DNA of 64,000 nt from assembly GCA_002917075.1 (NCBI GenBank), contig NTMA01000056.1:62001-126000 (forward strand), read 5' to 3'. This document shows, piece after piece, positions 1-11,149 of this stretch. The DNA is from Hawksworthiomyces lignivorus (taxonomy: Eukaryota > Ascomycota > Sordariomycetes > Ophiostomatales > Ophiostomataceae). A model generated the notes under the pieces. That model was given only the letters and a program-made list of their open reading frames with translations, did not search any database and had not been told where the DNA came from. How positions within the stretch are numbered: the stretch's first letter is position 1; the number at the start of each line of letters is the position of its first letter. A program made the translations under genes and the position numbers.

Positions 1-513
1 AAAATAAGAAATAAACCTAGGGCTGCTTGCTGGCTCACAATTTTATTTAGGTCTGAAGGAGAACTTGATGTAGACTGAGATGCCCCCGAAGAGCCGACGG
101 CAGAAGAGCCACCTCCGGCGCCATGCTGGTTTGACACTGACATCTCTCTTGCAATATCGGTTAATTTGAGTGTTCTCTGCGAGGCTATCGCTGTTGGGAT
201 GGAAAATATGAACAAAGGGAGTAAAAATTTGAATAAAGAAAATGAACCATCCGAGGCGATGAACAAAAGCGTTCAGTAGATGCCCATAGAAACTAACGTT
301 TACTAAAGGTTCTCTGAAGTTCGAAAAACAAATCTTCGATACGTTTATGTATCTGAGTTGAGTAGTGTGAGGTCGGTTTAAGTGGCATGAAGCACTCGCT
401 GATAATGGCGTTCTTGTCTTCAATCGATAAATATTAACTTTAAGGCGTAGAGAGATCTCTTGACACTTACGATTGAGTCGCGTCTCCGAGATTCTTGGTG
501 GCGCACGGGCCAT
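1..513 (-). CDS. Unrecognised protein, 5' part only (3' end beyond window)
   Basis: The ATG is at 513-511 and the gene runs off the left edge. I read three exons: 471-513, 304-417 and 190 to the edge. Introns are 418-470 (53 nt, GTAAGT donor, AAG acceptor) and 191-303 (GTAAAC donor, CAACAG acceptor), and the phases match at both. The protein starts MARAPPRISETRLN. A segment with alternating charged and hydrophobic residues follows (IHKRIEDLFFELQRTF), which looks helical, then a Gly/Ser/Ala-rich stretch. A single unspliced frame across the region is also open for 156 codons but ignores the good donor at 470. I do not recognise the family. It diverges from MED11 over about 220 bp, so the two may share a promoter. 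The exon model is an inference and the second acceptor is the weakest part. Confidence 0.45.
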
Positions 514-735
514 CCTGATTTGTTAAATATTCTAAGAATTTATGCATCAATACGTAATGTTGGGTAAGGTCTTCCAAGGCGCGAAACAAGTGTCCGCCAT
601 GTTTTGTTGCGCTTACCTACCGTCTCTGGCACAGTATATTTGACGCCAGCAGCCGCCCAAACGTAAACAGGTTAGCGATGATTTCGCCATACGTCACTTT
701 CACCACTATCTAAACAGTCTCCTCGTCTGTTCTTG
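514..735. promoter_or_regulatory. Short divergent intergenic region between the edge gene and MED11
   Basis: These 222 bp separate two divergent start codons, so both core promoters must lie here or overlap the genes. I saw no clear TATA box or long repeat. Confidence 0.5.
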
Positions 736-1429
736 ATGTTGTCTGACGGCAGTCTGGAGCTAGACATGGACAGCTCGTCTCAAAATCCACCAAATGAAAC
801 TGTTATCGGTGTTCATGAACCATTTACGCTTGCAGACCGTCTACAGCAGCTGGCCGCTATTGATCATGTGCGTAGCCCTCAGTGCTGCTTTGACCCTTAT
901 CCAGCATCGTCATAGCATGTTTCTCACCAACTAACGTTTAGTACATTGATTTATTCTGTAGGACATCACAGCGCTTCTATCATTAACCGACCAGACACTC
1001 CAACCGTTGTCGTCTCCCATCACGGCATCCGGACCAGGCTCAGGGGATGTACCAAAAGATTTCTCTAATCCGGAAGCTATAAATGCCGAGGCCCAAGTTA
1101 ATGTCTTCAAGGAAACAATGGACACTTTTCTTTCTACTCTACACTCTGTCGATGTACGACTAAAGCGACAAATATGGGGCTTGGAAGAAGCTGGGATCAT
1201 CTCACTGAAAGAATCGAAATCTTCCGGTGTTTCACTAGAGCCAAACGGTGTCGGCGACATTGGCACTCTTGACGTTGGCTGGCTGAATAGTCGAAGCAAT
1301 AAGGTCGATCGGGATATGGAGACAGAACTATGGACCAGCATTCGAACAGTTTTGGGACAACTAGAAGAAGTAGAAACTGGTGCCGCGGCAAAGGAGAGAG
1401 ACGAAGACCGGAGAGGGGAATTGTTTTGA
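736..1429 (+). CDS. MED11: Mediator complex subunit 11
   Basis: Two exons, 736-867 and 962-1429, flank an intron with GTGCGT donor, CTAAC branch site at about 931 and TAG acceptor; splicing is in phase 0 and gives 199 residues. The joined protein carries the Med11 N-terminal signature: a Phe-Thr-Leu-Ala stretch leading into RLQQLAAIDHDITALLSLT, followed by a QTLQPL segment and later an amphipathic helix (VNVFKETMDTFLSTLHSVDVRLKRQI). Med11 is a small head-module subunit of Mediator that pairs with Med22 and helps connect RNA polymerase II to the pre-initiation complex in the nucleus. The tail is acidic and lysine/arginine-rich. The start codon is the ATG at 736; the preceding in-frame TTG is unlikely. 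The assignment rests on pattern recognition of the helix-turn region, without an alignment. Confidence 0.8.
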
Positions 1430-1502
1430 TGCCAAAAAAAAACAAAAAAAAAAAACGAAGGTACATTTGCGAAGGATGGCAACGACGTCATTATGAGAAC
1501 AA

Positions 1503-2141
1503 TTGCTGACCTTGCGTTTATTGGCCTCGAAAATTTATGTCTTATTCAATAGCCCAAGTGCAAAGAAGATGAAGAATTCTTCGGGTCTCTGTGCATCATC
1601 ACACGGCCATACCACTTGGACATTTTTCGAACTATTTCTCTCTTCCCTTGGAATGGGTGGCAGTGCAACACCTTGGAGGATGAGAATCCGACCTCTTCTC
1701 ATGCCATTCTGGTTTCATGTTATCAAGCTGTTTGTCTCTGCAATTCTGATCTCCTAAGGCCTAAGTAGACCAATACGCTAAGGCAAAGGACTTACCAGTG
1801 ATCTGCTCTGCATGCTATACTCTCATGATGCAAGCTCCTGTTCCATACCTTCTTTTCTGCAGACGTTGACGTGAGATCTGGGGTGCCGATAGTTGGCTAT
1901 TTGCCAAATTGTACATCGCCAGAAACTACTGCCGCTTATTCTGTGTCCCACGTTTATGTTCCCTAATTCCTTCATAAGGTTACTTAATTCTTGCAGGTGC
2001 AAAAACCGGGCCAACAGACGCATTGAATCTCAGCTTCGAGGTTCAACTCGAGCGGAATCGTCAAGGAATAGTGCAGCAATTGATATCTCCGGTTCATCTT
2101 CCTCTACCATTATGATAGAGGATATGCAACGTAGGCAATAG
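1503..2141 (+). other. Coding-like fragments, possible relic of a fungal transcription factor
   Basis: Several short open stretches in different frames lie just after MED11 and cannot be joined into one clean gene. One frame from about 1562 reads through acidic residues into HAILVSCYQAVCLCNSDLL, reminiscent of the Leu-rich SCY segment in the C-terminal part of Zn(II)2Cys6 regulators. A second (about 1862-1956) gives VRSGVPIVGYLPNC, and a third near 2017-2095 gives ALNLSFEVQLERNRQGIVQQL. Stops separate them. No Zn2Cys6 cluster is visible. This may be a decayed gene, an unusually intron-rich gene, or chance. Confidence 0.2.
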
Positions 2142-5136
2142 CAGGCGACCAAGCATTTCAGTTGGAAAGAGGATAACCATCGGCAGTTTGAGGTCTTTGA
2201 ATATGGCCAGCTTCTTTGCTTTGTCTATTTGTACTGGTTGTTTCAATATGATGATATGATCAAATTCTTATCATCGACTAAGACTGATATGGGCCAAAGG
2301 AAAGAGCATTAGCATACTTAGGGCACTATTATACTCGTCGGGATCATAACTACATAGATTTGCCAGAAAAGACTACGTGGCTGCACAGTTAAAAAAGACG
2401 GCGAATTTGTATGGCGTTTCTACTGGTTTGCAATACACAAGCACTAACATCTTCGCTCTACAAAAATAAAATATGTAGTGTAATACTCTGATCGTAATCA
2501 GCACAGAGAAATGATATTGATAAGGAAATAATGTTACCAATAATTGGATCTAGTCCTACGAGTTTCTGGAAGTTTTGGCTGAAGTTCTATAAAAGCATTC
2601 TGTTGTTTAGATACCTGCTGATTTTTTTTCAGGTTATGGTGAGTCCCTTAAAGCAGTTTAAGACTCCGTCTTGTGCTGCTTAATACGCTATATTATTCAG
2701 CTTTGCGATTTCACCTAAGTATTGAATCAGGCGAACCAAGAGCCTGTTAGCGGTCACAATGTGCGATTATCGTGATATTGACGTTCTGCATAACCTACAT
2801 CAATTCATCTCGTCAAAGCTCCACACTGTAGTAGACTCGGTGCTATGCCCTTTCTCGCAGCACTACAGAAAAGGCACACCGTTATCTGCTCGAACCCCGA
2901 TAAACATGGATTTGTTCGAGAAGACAGCATACATTATATTAAAATAGCTAATTACTTTTCGTGATTACCACTATAATAGGTCTTCTCTTACAAGACGCTA
3001 AGAGGTACGGTCCTTAATTTTGGTCTGGAGGTTCTGAGAAGCTACTATTTTAAAGACCGAGGTAAATGAGAACGGCACCCAGTATAGCTTCTTTAAAGCT
3101 TAATCAATCATGGTATCTAATATTTACACTGGCAAGCTTATTATAGCGGCAAAGCTCACAGCCGTGACAACAATATTGAATCCACAGTCACCATTGTCTT
3201 AGTGACAATATTCTTACCACTAAGTAAACTCCCAAATAATAGTCCTGTCATCAACCACCCTGACGTTGTGCCAGTCCGTACCTAATGTTGTTGTATTTAA
3301 TGCTTAAAGCAAAGAGGGATTTCTTTGGCACAAGGAAATTGTCCACAGCTACGCTTGCGTTCCTGACTTGGGAGCATGCCTTCTCGGACCAGATTTCACA
3401 CATGTATTGCTGGCCTATGTATTGACAAGGAAGGTGCAACAGCTAAATTAATTAGAGTAAAAGCGCTCTGCTTCTGTTGCTCCTCTCAAAGCGTTTCACG
3501 ATACATATTGCCCGTGTCTAACAAGGGCTCAGGCAGACTTGGTTCACCAGCGGTGGGTTGGGATGCTACTGTATACGGATATATTTATGATCTGCGTATG
3601 CTCTATTGGCAGGCACTAGTAAGTCGGCAAAGATGTGTCCGCTTTGCAGATGTATTTACTACTAAATCAGAGACTATGTTTTGGTACGTTTCTACGTATA
3701 TCATACAGCTAGAGCACCTAACTCGATAACGCCACTCGCATTCTCTTGATGATAGCTATATATTTTGTTAGGTTTGTTGGATGAACAAACTGGCTGTGAT
3801 TTTAGCTAAGAGTGAGAGTTGTCTAGAACTAGGAAGATCGCTTGAGCGAGCTACTTTTCGGACAACTCAAATCCTGACACAAATCTTTGTCCCTATTCTG
3901 TGCGGTTGTCACCCACCTGGCTATGACCTGGCTTTGGAATTCGATGATAATACTATCAGGGCGATGTCTTTGGACAGGTCAAGCGCTTCATTGATATGGT
4001 TGGGTATATCTGAAAATTCTGGCGGCTCTGGGGCCGCTCTAATTATTTGCCGCCGTATCTCCGCCCTAGGAGCTGTTTAATTTTCAGGGTGAAAAAAGAT
4101 CAAAAATTTTATGTGTTGGATATGCTTACCATATTCACAACTTACGCTTCATCGTGACGCTGTCTCTAGCATTTAAGGCAGTAGAAGGATCCGAGGTTAC
4201 GTTCCATGGGGCACAAGTATATCATTATGGTGCTTTGGCAGTGTTCGCCAGCGCTATTCATAAATGTCTTATTTGGTTTAAATCTTGTAGTTAAAGTCTA
4301 CCTGCTTCGGCGGAGGCCGGTTCTAGACATCATACCCCATTTCTACCTCTCGGATACTATCTAGGGCAGACACGCTGTGGCCGATAGTTTAGATGATGCA
4401 GATTTGTAAAGCAGACGAAATAACATCGCTCCTCAGCCTCAACTATCTGACAAGCAAGATACCAAGTATTATGCATTGTCTAAGTCTGTTGTTAAATAAA
4501 ATGCTGTCATCGTCTTCTATTGGTTTTGGCTGTCTATATTTAAGCTGCAGGATTGCTGCTATCTGCTGGCCACGCTAAATTCGCTCCAATCGAGATATCC
4601 GAGCTTAGCCAAGCTCAAGCTTCTCTGCCATGGCTGTTATGTGGTTCTTTGACATCTTTTGAGTTACTGATTCAAAACCTTCGGATCCTGTTAGAGGAAA
4701 CCTGGTATTCCATTTAACCCCCCGACAAGAGCCGAGGAGATTGGCTTATTGGTGTAGAGTCTCGGTGGGCAAAGAGTGTGTAGCAGAATTGCCGAGGCGA
4801 ACACGGTTGATAGCGGCCCGGCCACTGGGAGGAGAGGCGTTCTCTAAACGGAGCATACAAAAGCAGATTCGAGTATAGCTTCGCCATTCTACGTCTCCGG
4901 GCGCATTTTATTTTGTTGAGAAGAGACAAACTGACTTGGGCGGAGACCGGTAAGGATTAGAAGATTTTAGCTGGTTCGGCCGTCTTTTTGGGATTCTTCA
5001 GTCGAAGCTTTTCAGGCAACCAATTACAAGCTCACTGCTGCTATAATCCTCGTTTACTTCTTAATATTATAATCTCTTCCACCGAAAGCGTTATCTTGGT
5101 TGCTCCTGGAGTTATTTACCATCATCGCTAACCACG
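2142..5136. other. Gene-free, AT-rich intergenic region
   Basis: About 3 kb upstream of the acetoacetyl-CoA synthetase gene. Open frames reach about 118 codons (3376-3729) but show no recognisable domain, no convincing splice partners and no family resemblance. I saw no terminal repeats. Confidence 0.5.
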
Positions 5137-7815
5137 ATGCGAAGCAAGCTGGTATGGAAACCTCGTGATGTGAGTGCGACTAATACGTCTAGATTCATCA
5201 ATCATATCAACAAAAAGTACGACCTCAGTATTCGCACTTATCATGACTTGCATTGCTGGTCTGTTGGTGAAACTACACTACAAGACTTTTGGCAAGAGGC
5301 ATACACGTGGCTCAGACTTGCGCCAAAGGGACAATTAGAGCCTGGATGCATGCTGGAGACTGAGGTGAGCTGCCCCTCTATGTTTACTTCTCATTTACTT
5401 ACCATCTATGCGTGCGAGCGTATGCTTGCATATATTATCGACTTTAACAGATCTCTAAATCCATATGGCTTAGGATGCAAGTCTACTTCCACTTTTCCCA
5501 CCTCCTAAATTTTTCCCACACGCTAGGTTTAACATAGCTGAATTCCTTCTTCGGGAAGGAAAGGAAGATGACATTGCCATCCACTTTGCCCGCGAAGGTG
5601 TACCTGGCGTACAACAAGTAACTTGGGGCGTGCTCAGGGAGAACGTGCGGCGAGCTAGAGCGGCAATGCTTAACGCGGGTGTAGTCACAGGCGACGTGGT
5701 GGCAGCCGTCATTTCAAACTCAGTCGATGCGATAGTACTATGCCTTGCGGCCTTGACCATAGGTGCTGTATGGTCAGCATCGTCTCCGGACCTCGGAATA
5801 GAGGCTATTGTGGACCGGTATGGACAGATCGACCCGAAGATAATCTTCGCTGATGACGGATACACCTATGCTGGGAAGACTGTCAACTTAGAGATGCGCC
5901 TTATCAAGTGGTCTCATAGTCTTGGTCGTGGAGACAAGGTCTTACAAAATGTCGTGATCATTCCATACAGCAATCTTCAGCCAGACATATCCAAGATCTA
6001 CCGCGGATGTACATTTGATTCTTTCCTCTCCAAAGACACAGGCATGCCATTAAACTTTAATATTTTGCCTTTTTCCCACCCAGGGTTCATTCTTTTTTCA
6101 TCTGGCACGGTGAGAAGCTATTTTTTGTGCTGTATCCAACATGTGTTCACAACGAGCTAACGCCAGTTTTAACAATCGGCGTAGACTGGGCGGCCAAAGT
6201 GTATTGTTCACTCAGCAGGGGCAGGTCTCTCCCTCCCTATTTCTCCTCGGACTCTTGTTTCAATTCACTGACTAGCCTTCGCAGGGTGTGGCGCTGAAAG
6301 TTAAGACAGATATGATTCTACAGCATGACATAAGAACAGACGATGTGGTCTTCCAGTATACCACGGTGCGTGCCCCCTGTTGTCATTCTCAATTATTATT
6401 TCAATTACTCCCATGCGCCAGACTGATTTTAATATTCTCTGCCAGACGTCATGGGTAATGTGGGTTCTCAACTTTGTGAATATATCGTCCGGGAAATCGA
6501 TGCTCCTCTATGATGGCTCACCTTATCACCCTTCTCCAACGATTCTGCTCAGCCTTGCGCAAGAGGTCGGGTAAGTTAAATCGATGGTTATGCACGTTAC
6601 ATTGATACACCACACTAATATTTATCACAGAGTAACTGTATTTGGCACATCTCCGCGATATTTGGCAGATATCCGGAGCAAAGGCATAGTCCCCAGTATG
6701 TACCGGCAATACGTTACTGTGAATCTTTGCAGCATCTGTAGCATACTAAAACACTTGTGCTTTGATAGGAGTGCAATTTGACCTTCGTTTCCGTACCGTC
6801 ACGTCGACTGGATTTGTGTTGTCCAGTGAACTTTATGACTGGTTTTACAGAGAGGGCTTCCCGCCAGCAGCCCAGTTGATTTCTATGAGCGGAGGAACCG
6901 ATATATGCGGGAGTTGTACGTCACTCCAAGTTGCGACAATGAAGTCTATCATATAAATTCTAACTCTTGTTTAGTTGTCTGTGGTACGCCGCTTTTGCCA
7001 GTGTACTCGGGTGAGATCCAGTGCAAAGCTCTTGGTATGGCTGTTGACATATTTGATGCTACCCGGGATGATCCCTTCTCAGTGGAGTTGTCCGGAGCAG
7101 CCGGAGAACTTGTCTGTACCAAGCCGTTTCCAAGTGAGCCTCTCGAATTTCATGGTCAAAGTGGATGTGATAAATACCGCGCATCATACTTTGAGAGGTT
7201 TGGTCCTAGCATCTGGTGTCACGGAGACTACATCCAGCGTCTAAATGAAACGGGAGGTTTGGTTATTCTTGGCCGATCGTAGGTGGACTTCAACTCCCCT
7301 TGCAAACTATTTATTTTTTGGGGGGGTCTTTCGATGCCTACTTGCGGTCTAACGTGGGGAACCTAACATATCACAGTGACGGCGTTCTAAATCCTTCTGG
7401 CGTTCGCTTCGGCTCTGCTGAGATCTACTCTGTCACTGAAAAGTTTGCTGAAATTGCAGACAGCATCTGTGTTGGTCAGAGAAGGCCGACCGATATTGAT
7501 GAGCAGGTGCTGCTATTCGTCAAGATGTGTCCCGGTGCCGCCTTGACGACAGATCTGGTTGCTAAGCTCAGAACCGCTATCAAGGCGAAATATAGCAGCC
7601 GACATGTACCTCGCCACATTTTCGAAATCGCGGATATTCCATACACAGTTAATGGGAAGAAGTGTGAGATCAATGTCAAACATATTGTAAGCTGCCGGAA
7701 AGCGGCTGTAAGTGGCACAGTAGCCAACCCTGAGTCGCTTAAGCTTTTCGAAAAATTCCAGACCATACCGAGCAACTTTACACCAAAATCTGGCTCCCAT
7801 GTTTCTAAGCTTTAA
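5137..7815 (+). CDS. AACS: Acetoacetyl-CoA synthetase (acetoacetate-CoA ligase)
   Basis: Nine exons give a continuous 686-residue protein: 5137-5364, 5474-6109, 6185-6220, 6285-6365, 6446-6570, 6631-6695, 6769-6915, 6975-7278 and 7377-7815. All phases agree and the length is normal for the family. It belongs to the ANL adenylate-forming superfamily: the AMP-binding P-loop ILFSSGTTGRPKCIVHSAGG spans exons 2-4, and downstream lie TSTGFVLSSELYDWFY, the SGGTDICG adenine-binding stretch, LPVYSGEIQCKALG and a C-terminal lid with LGRSDGVLNPSGVRFGSAEI and the catalytic-Lys-type PYTVNGKKCEI. The enzyme activates acetoacetate with ATP and CoA, feeding ketone bodies or leucine-derived acetoacetate into acetyl-CoA and sterol metabolism. 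One intron (6221-6284) appears to use a GC donor. The frame is intact with no premature stop, so the gene is probably functional despite its gene-poor upstream flank. Confidence 0.9.
6221..6284 (+). other. Putative GC-AG intron (third intron of the acetoacetyl-CoA synthetase gene)
   Basis: The GT donor at 6225 would leave the next exon out of frame and hit a TAA within about seven codons. Using GCAGGT at 6221 restores the frame and yields HSAGGVALK, the expected family sequence. The intron is 64 nt and ends GCAG. Confidence 0.65.
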
Positions 7816-9279
7816 GCATTCCTCAGTAGAATCACCTCCTGATCTCTTGAGATGGGTTTATTTCATGTTGGCATCCCGTGCATTTCATTATAATAGATAT
7901 GAAGAGAAAAAAGGACGACATAGAAGGCCTATTCCCCCTCCACCTGCCCCTCTCAAAAAATGCGACACTCGTCATATCACTACCAAAAAAAAAACACCAA
8001 AGAAAGGCACCAAATACCACCTAAATTTCTCTGTGAAAGGTAGAAAATTATATGGTTTCTTATAACGGATGGTGTGGTTGCACATAGCTACCGGGGAACA
8101 GGAAAGGAAAAAAACAAAAAAAAAACAGGAAAGGTTAGAAGAGAATCAGGAAAAAAAAAAGAACAGGCTATTATTACGATGCTGGTAGATGTTGCCGACT
8201 GATTAATGCATACCTCTACATCCTCCGGAAGTTGCTCGTCTTTAGAATGCCACTAGCGGATTGCACGCTTACGATAATTACGGCGACCTGGCGGCGTAAT
8301 GCCAGCTAATTTTCGTCCAAACAGAAGCTTGCAAGCGTTGATTTTTGTAATAACATTTGGCGGGTAGCATACATGATTCTCAGAATTCGTGGGCTATGGC
8401 AACGTAGAAAGTAATATCTATAGGAAGCCTGAGATGCGGCCAAGACTGTTGTGTGGAAGAAGAAGTCTGCCACGAGTTGTTAGTTTCTAGATGAGACAAA
8501 CCTGGAATATAACGATGTCCTGTTTGCTTTGCTCCTCGGCGATGCCCGAGTTTTTTCTCAATTTACTTGAGACTCTCACTGTCTGAGCTGATTTCCATTT
8601 AGTTACCAGCATTGGATGAGACTGCCACGTGGGACGTGCTGTTCGTACTTATTCCTTTAGATAAATTCCACAGCCTCATCCCCATAACGCCGTAGGCAAC
8701 ACTATTTGTGTCAACCCAACAGTTGCCACGCCTCTTCTGTATAATATTCACTAGTAAGGTCTGCCGCGCGGTATGTCAACCACAGCACCAGATTGCCTAC
8801 CATCTGTCCTTTAAACTAGCGACAGTCCTAGGCTCGGACTGCTCCGCATCGCCTTATCGTCCACGTTCTCCTATCTTCTAATATTTCAGTATCTCTCAGC
8901 CCCAGAATCAGGTACCAAATTCAGCCAGCCAACCAGCACCGTGGAGAAGAGGAAATTGAAGATACACGGCGGCTTAGCAGGTGGGTGGCTCAGAAGCCAG
9001 TGGGTAAGAAGACTGGATTGCGAATTGTGAACAACTCTAGAACTATTTTCGAACCTTCTTTTATTTTATTCACGCTTTTTTTTCTTACCCCATAAACGTC
9101 GTTTGCTCTCTAGCCGCTACTATATCTAATTCTCGACTTCCGCTCCATATTTTTACCCATCAGTTATTTTCCCTATCGAGCTTCCCTTAACGCTTGAAGC
9201 CTTTTTTCGTCTCTTGTGCCGAACCTTGAGCACTTATCTTTCCATAAGAACCGTTGTGCTTGGGCTCGCCAACGAAACT
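7816..9279. other. Intergenic region with A-rich tracts and the hydrolase promoter
   Basis: Adenine-rich tracts lie at about 7986-8000 and 8108-8160, probably in the 3' flank of the upstream gene. A CACGTG hexamer is at 8626-8631. A pyrimidine-rich stretch precedes the hydrolase start. No gene seen. Confidence 0.5.
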
Positions 9280-10673
9280 ATGAGTTCGTCCTCCTCTTCT
9301 GCCGTGACAGTTGCTGCAACGGCTGTGGCTACGGCGGTCATATTGACGTTATTTCGACTGGCCTTGTACCCACGGCGAGAAAAGGTGCTCAGCAGCCCGC
9401 TACGGGCAGTATTACCCAAGCTTCCCCCTGACCAGATAGCCCAGCTTGAGTACAGGCCCGATTCTTTCCCCGGGGCGCGAGACGTCCCGACGCCAGTAAG
9501 ATCTGAGTTCTCCCTTATACTTCTCACTCTTTCTCCCTCTACCTTGTCTCTTTTTTCTAACCATTCCAACAGTATGGATCTATTCGCGTCTATGAGTTTG
9601 GCCCCTTAAGTGGCCGTAAAGTTCTTCTGATCCACGGCATCTCTACATCTTGCCAGACCCTTGGCCGGGTTGCTCGTGGACTCGTCGACTATGCTGGTTG
9701 TCGTGTCATGTTATTTGACCTTTTCGGCCGAGGTTTTTCAGATGGAGTGGGTGATCTCCCACACGATGCTCGCTTATATTCTTCGCAGATGCTACTGGCT
9801 CTCGCTTCCTCTCCACTGGCATGGACTGGCGAGTCTGCCTTTGATCTACTAGGTTATTCTATGGGTGGTGGCATAGCCGTCCATTTTACTACTGCTTTCC
9901 CGCATATGATCCGCTCTTTGATCTTGCTCGCCCCTGCTGGCCTCATCCGCCCACAGCGCTTCGGTGTTACCGCTCGTCTCATTTTCACCTCAGGCATCGT
10001 GCCTGAACGTCTACTAGCAGCAGTCACTCGTCAGCGGCTCCGTCGCCCCATTGCTAGTAGTCGGAAACCTAAGCAAAAGGAGAAGGCGAAAATCCAGCAC
10101 CCTACAATGGGAGCCATTACCGCAAAGGGAACCAACCCTGTCGATATTGCCATCTCTGAGGCGTCTGATGCTCGCGACATTCCCATGGAACAACAACCTC
10201 CTGAATCAGGTGGCTATATGCTAAGCATGGAGGTCATGCGCTACGTTCGATGGATGTTATCTAATCACGATGGTTTTGTCCCGGCTTTCATGAGTTGTAT
10301 TCGAGACGCACCGTTGGTTGGCCAAGAGGCCGCATGGGGGACCTTGGCTCGACTGGTCCAGGGCAGCGCTGACAAGAAAGGAAATGACAGTCTTCCCCTC
10401 TGTGTTATTCTCGGCCGAAACGACACCGTGGTAGATGTCCGGGATTATGCGATCGACGCTCTTCCGCTGCTAGGTGGCCCAGATATGGTAACGTGGAGGG
10501 TAATTCCGGGCGGCCATGAGTTCCCTATGACGTACTCACGGCATGTGCTCCGAATCATTTTTGAGTTTTGGGGAGGGTTGGATATTGCGCTCGCACAACT
10601 TAGAACAGAGGATGAAAAAGAAATAGACAGTCGACGGTACAGTGAGGGAAGACAACATACTGGAGCGGTGTAA
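9280..10673 (+). CDS. Membrane-anchored alpha/beta hydrolase
   Basis: Two exons, 9280-9495 and 9573-10673, join in phase 0 through an intron with GTAAGA donor, CTAAC branch and ACAG acceptor, giving 438 residues. A hydrophobic segment (about residues 8-27, AVTVAATAVATAVILTLFRL) predicts an N-terminal membrane anchor. The hydrolase core follows: VLLIHGIST (oxyanion region), LFDLFGRGFSD, the nucleophile elbow GYSMGGG (Ser), a candidate acid in ILGRNDTVVD (Asp) and the His in IPGGHEFPM. A basic, low-complexity cap insert (SSRKPKQKEKAK) interrupts the fold. Substrate cannot be told; related fungal proteins are annotated as esterases, lipases or epoxide-hydrolase-like enzymes. The gene converges on the ABCB transporter. 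The start is the ATG just before the Ser run, which begins the membrane segment cleanly. Confidence 0.8.
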
Positions 10674-11149
10674 GACGAGGCGTAAGACGATAACTTTGGT
10701 TGGGCAAAAGATGATACCAATGTTATCAATTTGGTATTCTAGTTTTAATCTCGTTCTATTTGCTATTTGAGATCTATTGCACATGCAGGTATTACTCTTC
10801 GACTTATATAAGACTACGTCGTTGGTATAATTCCCATTAGCTTTAAACAATTTTCTGCATATCTATTTCCACAGAAAATGGTTCTAAACAGTCACCCATG
10901 AATGATAATGATGTAGTATGCAACATGCTACTGCAATTGAACTAAGCTCACTAGTTTAAGAAAACAAAGAAAATGCAGCAAAATATAGAGGGGATATTAT
11001 GGAACGCTGCGCCACAGTGAAGAAAGTTGAGAAGAGAAAGCTCTATTTGATCTTACACCTCATATGACGAAAGAGAAACATATAAGTAGCGGAACAAACC
11101 CACAACCAAGTCATAGAGTACCACCTTAAGACCGCTCCGGGCAAATAGG
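10674..11149. other. Convergent 3' flanks of the hydrolase and ABCB genes
   Basis: AT-rich sequence between two stop codons on opposite strands. It probably holds both polyadenylation regions. No gene seen. Confidence 0.5.

Noticed and set aside
3376..4080. Two consecutive open frames (117 and 99 codons) as a gene
   Set aside because: No splice pair joins them in frame with recognisable content; neither resembles a known family.
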